Assembly (NCBI GenBank): GCA_012932295.1 | Contig: JAAONU010000009.1 | Location: forward strand, 2,740,197 to 2,804,196 | Length of the DNA: 64,000 bases | From: Cyclina sinensis | Lineage: Eukaryota > Mollusca > Bivalvia > Venerida > Veneridae | Reading direction: 5' to 3' | The notes under the pieces: model-generated | What the model was told of the DNA's origin: nothing | Database searches by the model: none | The model's input: the letters and a program-made list of their open reading frames with translations, nothing else | Position numbers and translations under genes: made by a program | Shown: positions 1 to 11,209 of the stretch, in pieces | Layout: every line of letters begins with the position of its first letter | How positions within the stretch are numbered: the stretch's first letter is position 1

Positions 1-140
1 ATAACAATGTTAAATAATGACAACGATACGTTTTGTTGTCTTTTCTGTTTGATTATAGAAATGTGAATTGATTATAGAATTAAAACATACATTCAATGAA
101 ATTTTGTTTAATGTGAAAGAAAAAAAAATAACGATATTGA

Positions 141-475
141 AAAGGGAACGCCAAAGTTCCTCGCGTACACAATACCAATTGGATACACATCTGCGTAAAT
201 ATGCATGATAAAAAAAGATAAACAAAGCAATGAACATTTATATGCGTCTCAGATTGAACATTTTCGATAGTTATGGATCAATAATGCTACATGTGCAGGA
301 ATTGTTAACTGTCATCTTAAAATATTAATGTAGTAGGTGTTAAAAAACGCTGACGGTTTGTTGTCGTATCAGATCGGATTTCTGCTATTGTTTTGACCTT
401 TATGAAATAAAACAATTTAGGGCACATAAAAAACTTTCAACTTAAAATGGATGTTCTAAAGTCTTGTGAATGAAC
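141..475 (+). repeat. Upstream block, first copy (pair with 10780-11106)
   Basis: Diverged copy of the segment just upstream of the IFI44-like gene. Similarity stops near 475 and the following DNA is unrelated. It could mark the 5' flank of a lost or displaced paralogue, or simply be a dispersed repeat with only two copies here. Confidence 0.85.
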
Positions 476-497
476 GTATCAACGTTTTGTTTCCACG

Positions 498-645
498 TTT
501 GTCTTTACTGACAGACGAGTCAGTCCCAGAAACATCTTATAAGCCCCAGCTAAGACTTAGAAACAGAGCGGAAAGGAAACAAGAGGAATGTGATTCTGAG
601 TTTGGGTCCAGTACCTCTGATGATAACCTTGGACACTATGTGACA
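498..645 (+). other. Exon-like open stretch, unassigned
   Basis: After an acceptor-like CTTTACTGACAG, an open frame encodes a hydrophilic peptide including KPQLRLRNRAERKQEE and EFGSSTSDDN, more gene-like in composition than the AT-rich surroundings. No start, donor or partner exon was identified. It lies directly downstream of the copied upstream block at 141-475. Confidence 0.2.
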
Positions 646-896
646 CACACACACAAACAACAAAAAAAAAACACTTTAACATTCACTTCACGACTTCTGC
701 CAAGGTTAAACAATATTGCTCTGAAGGTTTGTAACATAAATATTTTAAATAAATCCAACCCCAACTCCACTGAAAGAACATTTGTGTAGAACTTAAATAA
801 CAAGCAAATTGAAATGATATACTTTCTTAATATCATTATGTATGCTGTCATCCCTTGACATGTAATAACAAGTGACAAAAATAATAAAAAATAATT

Positions 897-1012
897 ATAG
901 ACAGACAGATAGACAGATAGACAGACATACAGATAGACAGACAGACTGACTGACTGACTGACTGACTGATTAATTGATTGATTGATTGATTGACTGATTG
1001 ATTGATTTTTTT
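897..1012 (+). repeat. Tetranucleotide microsatellite (GACA / GACT / GATT)
   Basis: Consecutive runs of AGAC/AGAT, then GACT, then GATT units, drifting from one tetramer to the next. Confidence 0.95.
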
Positions 1013-3525
1013 TATATGAATCTATCTAGTAAGTTATTGTGCGGAAGTTATATATTTCTATCAATTCGACGATGAATTATCATTCATAACATAATAATAA
1101 GTCTATCTTTCACCGACGGTAAACAAAGAAATTAACTCATTATAAGTCATTAAATGTTGTAAAATGAAATAAACATTCAATATGATTTCATCTTTGGATA
1201 ATAAGAGTTGCTGTATCATTACTAGAAACCCCGTTCAAATATGATAAATTTAGTTGGACGTCTAATTTATAAATCGCAATAAAAAAATCATGTTTTAAAT
1301 AGGCTGTACTCCAAATTCGATATAAAATATTTTTCACATAAAAACTAGATGCCCTAGGATTATAAAACATGATATTTTACTTAAAAAACTGATTTTAGAG
1401 TCAAAATAGAACAAAACAAAATATATTCGCTTCAACTTGATTTGAACTCTGGATCCCCTCATATAAATACAAATATAAATAATAATTTTTGTTTATGATA
1501 TCGCTATAGTCAAAAAGAAATTATACTGGCACTGTATGAATTTATATTGTATAATCTTAAGTAGTTCTGGGAGAGATAAAACAATAGATTCAAACACACT
1601 GTATTGTTTCATGTCCTTTGTTGGCGTAAGATGTAAACAATCACGTACGTAAGGTTAGTTCAGAGGAAGGTTATATGAAATACTTTCGTTTGTAGACAAT
1701 ATCAACGACGACACGTACTAATCGTAGCTTTTGTGATGTCAATAGCTTGGATTTACATATTGCAATATCTTCAGTGTTATTTCGAAGTACCTTACTAGCT
1801 CTGTTTTCACTAAGAAGTTCGTAAGAATCCAACCTCTACAACCTGCGTCTAAGAATCAAGTTTTAGACTCAACAGACAAGAGATCAAATTTTGTCAACGC
1901 AAATGCGCAATGCGTTACATACGCATCTTTGATAACACTTGTGTCCCTGGTCTTCCTACTACTCGTAACCAAACGGGCTTGAGTTCGAATCCCATTGAAA
2001 CATCTGTTTCCTGATACATTGCATCCTTTAATATCGGACAAAAAAATTGTAACAAGACTCACATAGCCTTAGAGAGGGTGTATCAATGTTTTTGACATTT
2101 CATTGACTTTCAGAAAACATTACATTTTCGTTTCGTCTGAGTCTATTTGATTATAATTGTGACTGATGCAAACTTTTAAAAAATCTGTTTCAACGGTTAT
2201 AAACACAGATGCTTAGGGTCTGGTCCATACTGCACCCTTCCTTCCTTAGTCCCATAACTGCTTCATCCTTGCATGGTAACAGAATGATTCCAAATATATC
2301 GTAATAGATGTGGCTTATGAAACGATGATAATTTAATACATAGACCCGTTCAAAACATTAATATGAAACGGCTCCAACTCTTGTATACATCTTTGTTAGA
2401 TACTAAAAATAGGTATGACATCCCAGTTGCAAATGCGTCCGGCTTCATTCTTTATCGCCCGTGTAACTCAGGTACCAGTGTATTGGGCCGCGAGACGCAA
2501 TTAATATGCGAATTGTAAGGCAATTGACAATGTTTTCAATGAAGAGGGAGAATGTTTATTCTGACAACTGGCTTGTTTTTCTCGAATTAGATCTCACTCT
2601 TTTATAAAACTGACAATTTTTACATGGTCTTTATACCTTTTCTGCAAGTTATGCGATTTATTTTCAAGAAAAGAAAATTACATTTTGATCAACCCTTTGA
2701 TGCACTTGTGTGTTTTTGTTGTTTGTTTTTAGAAAATGTTGCATGGCTTTTACATTATAATTTTCCTGCACTCACTAAGAAATGCAGAATATGGCTTTCG
2801 ACATAATGAGGTATCCGTTGCTTGTTTCTCTACAATACTCATAGAAGGTGATATTCGCTCAATAGCAAATTAATGGTACCCTGCGCGCGCTATTTATAAT
2901 ACAACGAAGCCGGGGATACTGATATGAAGATCGATTTCAATTTATAAATTAGTCGAACAAATTTGTGGAGAGGAAGAAGGAAGAGTTTCTTTGCAAAAAC
3001 GTTCTTTTTCCCACCTTTTAGATGGATCTGTTGAAAAACATATTCTGCAATAGGGTAAAGTGTATATTTGTCCAAAATTTATGTTTTTCCCGTGAACACA
3101 TGATTCTGATTTTAAGAATTTCATATCTTGTGTATTTATAGGGTACATAAAAGGTTCCTGGATTTTTTCGTGGGTGGGTGCGTGGAGGGAAGGGGGAGTC
3201 AGGACACAAAGCATCTGTGGTTAAACATAGATATAAAAGCATACAAGTTATTTAATGAGATTATAACATTAACTATACAAGACGAGTTTTTGTCGAGTTT
3301 CTGTCTTCTGATATTATAAAGTTACATTTGTTATGAATTCAGAACAATTCTTTAATTATATGGCGTATTTTAAGCTCACCATAGAACAGTGTCCTAAGAT
3401 AGGACTTAAGGAAACGTTTTTCTTTTCTTTCGTTTGTCTATACAGAAAGTGAAGATACTTAGGCTTTCAAATCCAAATTTTGAAAAAGTTTCTCCTTACT
3501 ATGTTATCCATTTTGATATTGCATA
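1013..3525. other. AT-rich stretch without supported genes
   Basis: Short open frames here have no homology cues or splice context. Near 1938-2010 there is a tRNA B-box-like GAGTTCGAATCCCA, probably a decayed SINE. Otherwise nothing was seen. It lies beyond the 3' end of the minus-strand gene. Confidence 0.5.
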
Positions 3526-3740
3526 TTACTTTTTGTAGTGTTTGTTAAGAAATCTTTTAATATTTTCCTTGGCAGCTATGTTTATCGGATAGCGATCGAG
3601 TCTTGACTCTGACGTGAAATGCATATCGATAAATTCCGTCAGCTGGTACATTTTCTCCGGAAGTCTTAATGCAGTTGGTAGTCCTGGCTGAGAACTTTCA
3701 GTTTCGTAATGGAGCACTAATGTGATGTAGGCCGACGACC
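3526..3740 (-). CDS. Unknown minus-strand gene, last exon
   Basis: Acceptor CACTTCAG; the split codon gives Trp, then SSAYITLVLHYETESSQPG, a QLTEFIDMHF strand and the helix ENIKRFL, ending at TAA. The phase matches the previous exon. A diverged, broken copy exists at 43752-43952, which shows that this exon belongs to a real duplicated sequence. Confidence 0.75.
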
Positions 3741-6700
3741 CTGAAGTGAATAGTTTTCATTTGTATTTTTTTTTACCTATTACCTTTACTTTGTTTTTGC
3801 TTCAACACAGAAAGGCAACGTTGACAAAAAAATATGAATTATTTCTTTCCATTACATCTAAAATCGAAATTCACATTATGTTAAAATACATGTTTTCATT
3901 TTTATGAATGATTTACACTTTTTATATGTCCTTTATACAATTTAATACAAATTTGTATTAATTTAATTTCATAAGTTATTCTTTATGAATATTGACTATT
4001 TTTGAGCAGGCGATAATGTAAAACTTTGAAATGGTCTGGAAATATACAGTACAACCACTGATACTTATCACATAAAACGCTGTCAGACAGATTTTCTGAA
4101 AATATCTTTATATGAGCCGATGATGCATAAAAAGGACGTTTATACATCTTAGAAATTCTAGCTGTAATTGTGGCGAACATATCTAAACTAAGTAACTGCA
4201 TTTTCTTTTACAGAAACACATCAAAATATAATTAAAAGTCTTACAGACTTTTACTGGTAAAATAATCGCCCCGTTAGTCAGTGTAGATACTTTAAATATT
4301 TAATCAATTTTGACAAGTGATAACAAAGTGACCTTGTTGCTCAGTGGTATAGACTGTCGCTCCACATTTTTTCTGACCAAAAGGGCAAGGGTTCGAATCC
4401 TGGTGAAATCTGAATTTTTTTTTAAAGTATGTTTTTTCCATAGCATATTAACTTTTCTTAAACTTTAATAAATTCTGTGAGTCAGTCGCTTTAACAGAAA
4501 TAGAGATATTAGAATTGTGTTCATAGGACACAGATGCCCCTGCTATGCTCAAATGATAACATATCATGAGCAGATCGTTCAAATGTACGAAGTCGAAGGT
4601 AGAATGTCGAAAGCAGTATAAGTATTGTAGGTATTTTATGAACATAATACTTGAAAAATAGTTATTCAGTTGTGAATAAATTTGGTTTCTACAAGAAATT
4701 AAGCCGAAAAGGGTTATAACTCTAATAATATTAAAGTTTTTACGTTTTTGGGGATTTCAGACCTTGATTCTAAAGAAACTTGTAGTTTTATAGGACACAT
4801 ATAGAAAATAAACTGAATAAAATATGTAAAACGTTTATGTTTAAATGCACAGGATGTGGACGCACGGTCGCTCGGGCGGACGGACAGATGTAATACCTAA
4901 TGTACATTCGCTTTTCTTCAAATGAAGTGGCATCAAAACTCACCATTTCCATTTTCGATTAGCAATGACAAAATAATAAGTTCAATACGAGCAGAAGAAT
5001 AAACAACACCCTAAATATTTGTAATGTCTCAAATTCTTCAACGTTCTCAAAATATCTGATATATACTCGTAAAAAATTAAAACTTAAGGTAGGTGAATAA
5101 ACTAATTTTGAACAAAACTTACACTTTAATCCATTAAGTATGTAATCAATGTCTGACTCTAGCCTCGTGGTAATTGGGCAGACAACAATTAATGGCTTGT
5201 CAGTATGTAATTCTTCATGTCTCGTATTTTCACCTTTGTATGATATGTTCTCGAGCAGGTCGAGTAAAGCGTCGGAAAACGTCTTTGGGACATCCACAGG
5301 CGTAAGTATTTGAACCGGTTTCCGACGATAAAAAACAGATGCAATCTTTTCTTTGACACTTGCAATACCCTTAAAAAGGCCTGAAAGATATCAAAATAGA
5401 TACAAGAAGTTAACAGACTAAGAACTAAAGTTAGAAGGGAACAAGACAAATCAAATGTGTTGTATGCAAGTTGTATAAGATTAAGCCGCTTCTTTTGTGC
5501 TAAGTCTTACTTTTGCCGACATTCCATTACATATCAGTAGAAAGTCTGATCAAAAAGAAAAAAATACAATGTTATGAATTTATTTATCATGTTTTTTTTG
5601 ATGAAATTCAGTCATTTTATTTATAAAATAGACATTATCATCGTCCGAACTATGTTCAACAATTTAGTGGAAAACAAAGTCCTGCTGTTATATAACCAAG
5701 TTTAACGATTTTGTTTATGTGCGAAATTCTTAACCCATACCATTATTTTCTACAAAAGTAAAAGGACTATGTTTTAGTGTTTTAGCATGACTAAGAAACC
5801 CATCATCAATAATTCCTTTCGTTCGCTCCCTTTGCAGAAAGACTTAAAATCAGTTTGAACTCGAAAACATTTACTTGTCGAACACACTACCAACCTTAGT
5901 TTTTTACCGACTTTATATGCTGTTTTAGCAGTAGCTTTCTTAAACAATAACGCTCACCTGAATTCTACTGCTCACGGGCAATACCTCTTGAACCCATAAT
6001 TTAATAAGGTCCGCTCAGGAGGATAAAACTTTGACGTTAGGTATGGAAATCTATTTTAACCTCTGTGACCTTTATCTTGAACCTAGTGGCCTCCAACCTC
6101 ACCAGGTGGTCGAGGTCCAAGGGACGTTCATACCAAATATCTAAAATATTGGTCGATAAACAGAGGATATACGAGATAAAGCAGAAACATCAATTTTAGC
6201 CTTGGTGGCCTTGTCTTCAGTTAATGGCAGAGATTTATGCAAGGTGTCTATGTATCTAATATCAAAAATATCAGTCAATAAATACAGGCTTTATGACGAA
6301 AATTAAAATAAACTGCATTATTTTGACTTAATGACCTTGATCTAGTGACATAAAATACCACTCAGTGGTAGAGGTCCTTGCAAGAAACCTACATACAAAA
6401 TGTCTAAGAAATTGGTCAACTGATGCCTTTTTGTTTTAGACAATAAGTTTTATTTTTCTGTAAACTGTGTGACCCATAAAGCGAGACCAATTTGACTCTA
6501 TCCCCATGATTTGAACAAACTTTGTAGAGGTCTACTAGACCACGTATTTGCATCAAGTTTCTCAACTAATGTCCTTGTGGTTTCTGATAATGTTCTTGAA
6601 AAACAATTTTCTTATGTAAGTTTATACAATATTTGTCTATTAGGCCCTTTAAGGGGACATCCCTCTCTAGATTATGACTGGATCTTGCTAGTTCAAGAAA

Positions 6701-9700
6701 GGAACCGATGGCCAATGTTTTGTTTTACTTTGGTTGAAGTAAACTAGATAATAAAATCATTTTAATGCAGCCAAGGCAAATATGTCTGTTTTGTCGCTAT
6801 CAGAGTCCATAATTCCGTAATGCATGACTGGAATAGACCGCTTTATATAAAGGAGTCGAGATCTAATTATGGTACAAGTTTGTGCAAGTTAGTTTAAATC
6901 AAATGAAAAATGAAACTTCTCTCATGCAGACAAAACATTGTTGATGCAAGAAGGCACATAACGCCCGCCCACACGCACGACAGACAGTCACAAAAGCTCA
7001 GCATGATCATAAAGGCGGCTAAAAATATTCTAATTGAAGGATTTATTAAGAAATGACAAACTCAACATCTACGTAGAAAAAAGGTGAATATTTAATAACG
7101 ATGTCCTGGGCATTTTCTTAAGAGCTTAGTATTTACTATCTTCCTCCTTAAAACAAAGTTTCAAAACATCAGGTCCGAGATAATGTCTGTTGAACAAAAT
7201 AAAATAAAACCCCTTAAAACCAACGGACTAGGCTGTACAGCTAGAGTATCGATTTCCCGAAGCACATTCAAGATGATAATATTTAGAAAAAAATAAATAT
7301 GCATGTACGACAATCACCATGAAAAGACTGATTTTTACCTAAACCTTTGTTTTGTGATTGTCTCTCTGTGGTTTGCACGTCATTAACTCTCATATCCATT
7401 TCCTGTCTCTCTGACCCAGGCGTGTTTTTAACTGTCATATCAATTTCCTGTTTCTCTGACGTTGGCTTGTTCTTAACCGTCTTATCCATTTCCTGTCTCT
7501 CTGACGTTGGCGTGTTCTTAACTGTCATATCCATTTCCTGTTTCTCTGACGTTGGCTTGTCCTTAACTGTCATATCCATTTCCTGTTGCTCTGACGTTGG
7601 CTTGTCCTTAACTGTCTTATCCATTTCCTGTCTCTCTGATTTTGGCTTGTCATTAACTGTCATATCCATTTTCTGTCTCTCTGACGTTGGCGTGTTTTTA
7701 ACTGTCATTTCCCTTTCCTGTTTCTCTGACGTTGGCTTGTCCTTAACTGTCATATCCAATTCCTGTTTCTCTGACGTTGGCATGTCCTTTACTGTCTTAT
7801 CCATTTCCTGTCTCTCTGATTTTGGCTTGTTCTTAACTGTCTTATCCATTTCCTGTCTCTCTGTGGTTTGCACACTATTTACTGTCTGACCCTTTTCTTT
7901 AGAAATAGCAGGTACATTGTGGAAATAACTAATTGAGGAAAATAGATATTTATGCCAGTCTGAAAATCATTATTATTTTATATCAATATTTTTATCTTAT
8001 TTTAATATCTTTGCTCATTTACCAATTGCTTTCAAAAGTTTACATTTGTTTAAAAAATACCCTTTATTTCTTCCCTGAAAATTACACAAACAAGTCGTCC
8101 GTTAATTTTTAAATGAAATAAAGTTTTGGAAAGGTAGAAATAAAATTAACTAAGAAATCTTTTTGTCTAAAATACAAAAAAGGTAAAGTAGAAAAGTGTC
8201 TGTCAAGGATAACATTAGATTTGTTCTCTTTTTATTGTTTTTCTGTTTCCAAAGAAGCAAAAATTTCAGAACATTTGACCACCGGAAAAAAAAACGTAAT
8301 TTGTTTCACTTCATTTCAATTTCATTAAGTTCAAGTATTGAGAATGCAACAAATGTACGTTTATTCGGCGTAGTTGTATTAAAAGCTGTTTTGAATCTGT
8401 AACAAATGAAATTGTTAGTTACATAATCTTCAGCAAAAGCAGGAAGTTTGCAATTGGTTTAAAGTGTTGCTGACATTCTCTTGGGGCAGAATTCGTTATT
8501 GTTAGTTTAACTGCCACTGAAAATAATTCAATGATAATAACATCAATACAGCCGAAAGTTAACTATCAAAATGTTTTCACCATGAAAAATTTTACTAACT
8601 GGAAAAAAATTCTTACGAACATGAAAGTCCAGAAAGATGCAATGCATTAAAATACACAACCAAGAGCAGAAATCGAACTCTGATTTCCCGTCTGACAGGC
8701 CAACGCTCTAACCACTGAGCCAAAGAATCGATTCACTGACGCAGTTTTCAGAGGTTGTATTTCTGCAATTATAGGAAGGTGTGCACTGGATCGTAACAAA
8801 ATATATAATAAATATGTTAAACTAGTTTTATATATTTTACTGAAAATCCTATTCACACTTTTAAAATTAAATAAACATGTTTGTTTCCAGACTAAACAGA
8901 ATAAGAAGTAGGAAATTCGATTACTAAGCGCCTTCACTATACACTACGGAGCATTACTTTTGTACTGTATCTTCACCGACCATCTTGTTTAAAAGATATT
9001 TCTTCTTTAATACGCTTAATATATTTAGACAATCATTAATCTTTTTTTTTCATATATGCTTCCACTAATTAAAAAAATAAAATAAAATGATAAGTTATAA
9101 ATCCCTAAAAAACACTATTGTTATAAATTTACTGCAAACTCTCATACTAAATATTAAATCAGAATTTCATTAGCCAAGCACAAGTCAGGTTTGGCTGTGA
9201 TGCCAAACAAAGAAAATATTTCATATATCTGAAAAGAGCAATCATTTACCTCTTGTGATATGTCCAAATTATCCTCCAAAAATGTTTTGTGCTTTAATCT
9301 TTACACCGCTATCGATTTTATACCACTGTGTACCACGTGTACTTCGTTGAAAAAATAGGTGGAATAAATGAAGAAGCATTCAGACCTGATTAAGGCACAG
9401 TTTGCTTTTACGGTAAGGAAAATAACTCATTTTTGACACAACAAGTTGAAATATATACATTTACTTAGAGGCTAAATGATCATGTTCATAGGTGCGCCGT
9501 TCACAGAAATTATTGCCTGATGGTTTTACCCTAATTCAAGTCAGATCTAGTAGACTTATCGATGACTATCACTACACAGCCATCGTCTTATTTCAGGGAT
9601 TACCTTTTTATGTATAAATGAACCATATTCGTAGCAGTGCCCTTGCATTAATTATTTCATTAGTCGTCAGGAGGGCAGGAAGCAATGTTAATAAAACTTT

Positions 9701-10268
9701 ATTCATAAACTTATTATTACAACATCCAATAAAGCCAACAGTGCCTGAACTGAAAATATTACATTAGTTAGATAAAAGTACCTTGCTTTAAAGCAGCATT
9801 TCACAAATAAATTGAAATATTTTTGTGAAGATAACAAGTCTAGGTAATCTTAGCGTATGAATTACTAGTACCCTTTTAACACTTATGGCTTAAATCAGAA
9901 CAAAATCTGGTAAGAAATAATTATTTTCAAGGAAAAATCCCTCGGCATCACTAAAGTTCGTATACGAACTTTTAATATGCTAATGAATACTGAATTCAAT
10001 TCGCACATTCGCATAGGCTCTCAAATTAGTACTGGAAAAACCAGGTAGAAAGACACATGTCGGAACGCAAGATTAAAACAGAAATCGGAAGAAGAGAGAA
10101 TAGCGTCGAAAAGGGAATTTAAAAAGTCGAAATACGAGACATCCTTACACAATCAAAACTTCGATTAACACATCTGAGAGTTTGACAAATTCTAAAACGT
10201 CGCTAATGCCAAAATGAACGATTAATTATTATTGGAAAACAACTTACTGAGCTGCTACTCGACGCCAT
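3526..10268 (-). CDS. Unknown gene: charged 15-residue repeats plus unrecognised C-terminal alpha/beta domain
   Basis: Model on the minus strand: exons 10268-10248, 9291-9250 (weak), 7885-7339, 5380-5123 and 3740-3526. All join in frame to about 360 residues. The first exon gives MASSSSS. The middle exon gives about eleven 15-residue units of the type SE(R/K)QEMDxTVKxxPT. The last two give a globular-looking domain with strands LIVVCPIT and YITLVLHYE, then EFIDMHF and a terminal helix. The three 3' exons are strongly supported because their phases (1/1 and 1/1) match exactly. I do not recognise the family by name; the CPITTRLxxDI then strand-turn pattern suggests a conserved small alpha/beta domain. 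The repeat block is hydrophilic and probably a flexible or helical spacer. It is head to head with the IFI44-like gene, suggesting but not proving co-regulation. Confidence 0.6.
4325..4425 (+). mobile_element. tRNA-derived SINE fragment
   Basis: A-box-like TTGCTCAGTGGTATAGACTG and B-box GGGTTCGAATCC in tRNA spacing, followed by a T-rich tail. It lies in the last intron of the minus-strand unknown gene. Confidence 0.6.
4440..4895 (-). repeat. Dispersed repeat, probable
   Basis: Contains a segment around GGACACAGATGCCCCTGCTA and ends in a GGACGCACGG/GGCGGACGGACAG run, the style of end seen on other interspersed repeats in this window. No second copy lies within the window to prove it. Intronic. 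Confidence 0.35.
5123..5380 (-). CDS. Unknown minus-strand gene, penultimate exon
   Basis: Acceptor TATCTTTCAG and donor AAGT|GTAAGT; 86 codons, phase 1 to 1. Begins with a basic helix (ASVKEKIASVFYRRKP), continues VPKTFSDALLDLLENI, and ends with the strand PLIVVCPITTRL and helix ESDIDYILNGL. The first codon is completed by the last base of the repeat exon, giving Gly. Confidence 0.75.
5985..6480 (-). repeat. Dispersed repeat with ~145-bp internal units
   Basis: Three degenerate units each containing a 'tgaccttgatct'-type segment, AAATATCTAA-type and TTGGTCAATAAAT-type segments. The same units make up 25330-26290. It lies in the intron of the minus-strand gene. Confidence 0.65.
6481..6740 (-). 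repeat. Fragment of the composite Helentron-like repeat
   Basis: ATGATTTGAACAAACTTTG, TAGAGGTCTACTAGACCA and TTGTGGTTTCTGATAA match the reversed units of the element at 56395-58555. A short open frame here is a by-product. Confidence 0.6.
7339..7885 (-). CDS. Unknown minus-strand gene, repeat exon (45-bp minisatellite, 15-residue units)
   Basis: Open reading frame of 182 codons made almost entirely of 15-residue units such as SERQEMDKTVKDKPT. Variation between units is mostly conservative (R/K, D/N, M/K) and no unit carries a frameshift or stop. The donor TTAG|GTAAAA ends the exon in phase 1, which fits the next exon. The 5' edge is uncertain: an acceptor at 7886 (CAG) or 7892 (AAG) both keep phase 0. 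Confidence 0.65.
7374..7873 (-). repeat. 45-bp coding minisatellite, about 11 units
   Basis: On the + strand the unit reads CTGTCTCTCTGACGTTGGCG followed by a TGTTCTTAACTGTCATATCC-type half. The period is exactly 45 bp, so the frame is kept in all copies. Units alternate between R/K and N/D variants, which suggests higher-order duplication of pairs of units. Confidence 0.9.
7890..9240. other. Intronic AT-rich DNA with one SINE
   Basis: Between repeat exon and possible exon 2 of the minus-strand gene. Apart from the SINE at 8640-8790, no coding or structural signal was seen. Confidence 0.5.
8640..8790 (-). mobile_element. tRNA-derived SINE
   Basis: On the minus strand, TGGCTCAGTGGTTAGAGCG (A box) and AGTTCGATTTCTG (B box) in tRNA spacing. 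Related copies: 16240-16410, 16556-16780 and 36420-36560. A shared ACGAACATGAAAGTCC-type flank precedes two of them. Confidence 0.75.
9250..9291 (-). CDS. Unknown minus-strand gene, possible exon 2
   Basis: Fourteen codons, HKTFLEDNLDISQE, phase 0 to 0, before a fair donor (GAG|GTAAAT). The acceptor AAAG lacks a good pyrimidine tract. Leaving this exon out keeps the frame, so it may be absent or differently bounded. Confidence 0.3.
9300..10240. other. Intronic AT-rich DNA, nothing seen
   Basis: First intron of the minus-strand gene model; no repeats or coding signals recognised. Confidence 0.4.
10248..10268 (-). CDS. Unknown minus-strand gene, putative start exon
   Basis: Encodes MASSSSS and ends at a consensus donor (TCA|GTAAGT), phase 0. 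The start context is good (A at -3, G at +4). Very short, so supported only by the start context, the donor and the fit to the downstream frame. Confidence 0.45.
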
Positions 10269-10513
10269 GTTTGTTGATTTTCTTGTTGTTTGAATGTATC
10301 CGAATGATCAAAAGCGGAGTTTCATATGTAAACCAGAATTTTACTTTCGTTTTGGCATCCGAGGCGGTCAAAGTTGTTCACGCTTCTTCGTTTTTGCACC
10401 AAAATAAGAGCACGATTAGACATAAAATACCTTTTAATCAGGAAAGTAAGATAGTTTTATTTTTATGAAATTTGTGAAATGCCGCTTTAAGTGTGTGTTT
10501 GGCTGCAAGAATG

Positions 10514-10622
10514 AATGAAACAAAGATTGGTTCGGGATACAACTGTCAATCTAAGTAAAGGGCGAGAGAAGAATGACGAAACTGAACTAGTCAACGAACT
10601 TCTAAACAATGGGTTTAAATGT
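10514..10622 (+). other. Exon-like open stretch with donor, unassigned
   Basis: An ATG-initiated frame (MKQRLVRDTTVNLSKGREK and on to LLNNGFK) runs into a consensus donor GTAAGT at 10623 in phase 1. Splicing it to IFI44-like exon 2 would create a stop codon, so it is not an alternative coding start of that gene. It may be a 5' untranslated exon or chance. Confidence 0.2.
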
Positions 10623-10734
10623 AAGTTTGTAACATTAGTTCATTGTGTTTGCTTTCACTTTTTAATTTCAATTAAAACGATATTTCTCAAGAAGTACAAA
10701 AAACTTCTTTCAGAAAACAAATGGTCTGTTGGCA

Positions 10735-10771
10735 CGCACACACGCACGCACGCACGCACACACACAGACAC
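10735..10771 (+). repeat. CA-rich microsatellite
   Basis: CACG/CACA dinucleotide-type repeat inside the interval between the two divergent genes. Confidence 0.9.
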
Positions 10772-10779
10772 ATTTTGAG

Positions 10780-11106
10780 AAGGGAACGTCAAATTTCCCG
10801 CGTACATTATTCCACCGGGTTACACATCTGCGTAAATTTGCATGATAAAAAGCAAAGGATCATTTATATGCTTCTCAGTTTGAACATTTCGGTAGTTATT
10901 GAACTGTTATGGATAGATAATGCTACATGTGCAAGAATTGTTAACTGTCGCCCTTAAACATTAATGTTGTGGGTGTTAGAAAACGCTGTGTTTGTTGTCG
11001 TATCAGATCGGCTTTTTTGCTATTGCTTTGACATTTATGAAATAAAACATTTAAGGGCACATGAAAACGTTCAAATTAAAATGGTTGTTCTAATCTTGTC
11101 AAAGAG
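10780..11106 (+). repeat. Upstream block, second copy (pair with 141-475)
   Basis: Matches 141-475 over its whole length in the same orientation with small indels, sharing segments such as ACACATCTGCGTAAAT, GCTACATGTGCA and TGTTGTCGTATCAGATCGG. It lies 85 bp upstream of the IFI44-like start codon. Confidence 0.85.
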
Positions 11107-11190
11107 ACTGGAAAAGAAGTTACCTTTATCATTTGTATAGCCTGGACAGGACAAATAAATTAATCAAATCGGAGTTAGTTAAACGAAAGC

Positions 11191-11209
11191 ATGGGCAGTT
11201 CTGAGTCAA
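11191..11209 (+). CDS. IFI44L: IFI44-like GTPase, coding exon 1 (start)
   Basis: Short first coding exon encoding MGSSES plus one base of a split Lys codon. It is followed by the donor GTGAGT and starts in a good Kozak context (AGCATGG). Phase 1 at its end fits exon 2 exactly. A very short start exon is hard to prove without RNA, so this is the least certain exon of the gene. Confidence 0.7.

Larger units (their letters stand above)
10269..11190. promoter_or_regulatory. IFI44L: Putative bidirectional promoter interval
   Basis: 922 bp separate the start codon of the minus-strand gene from that of the IFI44-like gene. The stretch holds a CA-rich microsatellite (10735-10771) and a block (10780-11106) that is also found at 141-475. 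No clear TATA box or interferon-response-type element was found by eye. The divergent arrangement is seen; shared control is inference. Confidence 0.4.

Noticed and set aside
7347..7889. 180-codon open frame on the + strand
   Set aside because: It is the mirror of the minus-strand coding minisatellite. The minus frame has a fitting splice donor and downstream exons; the plus frame has neither.
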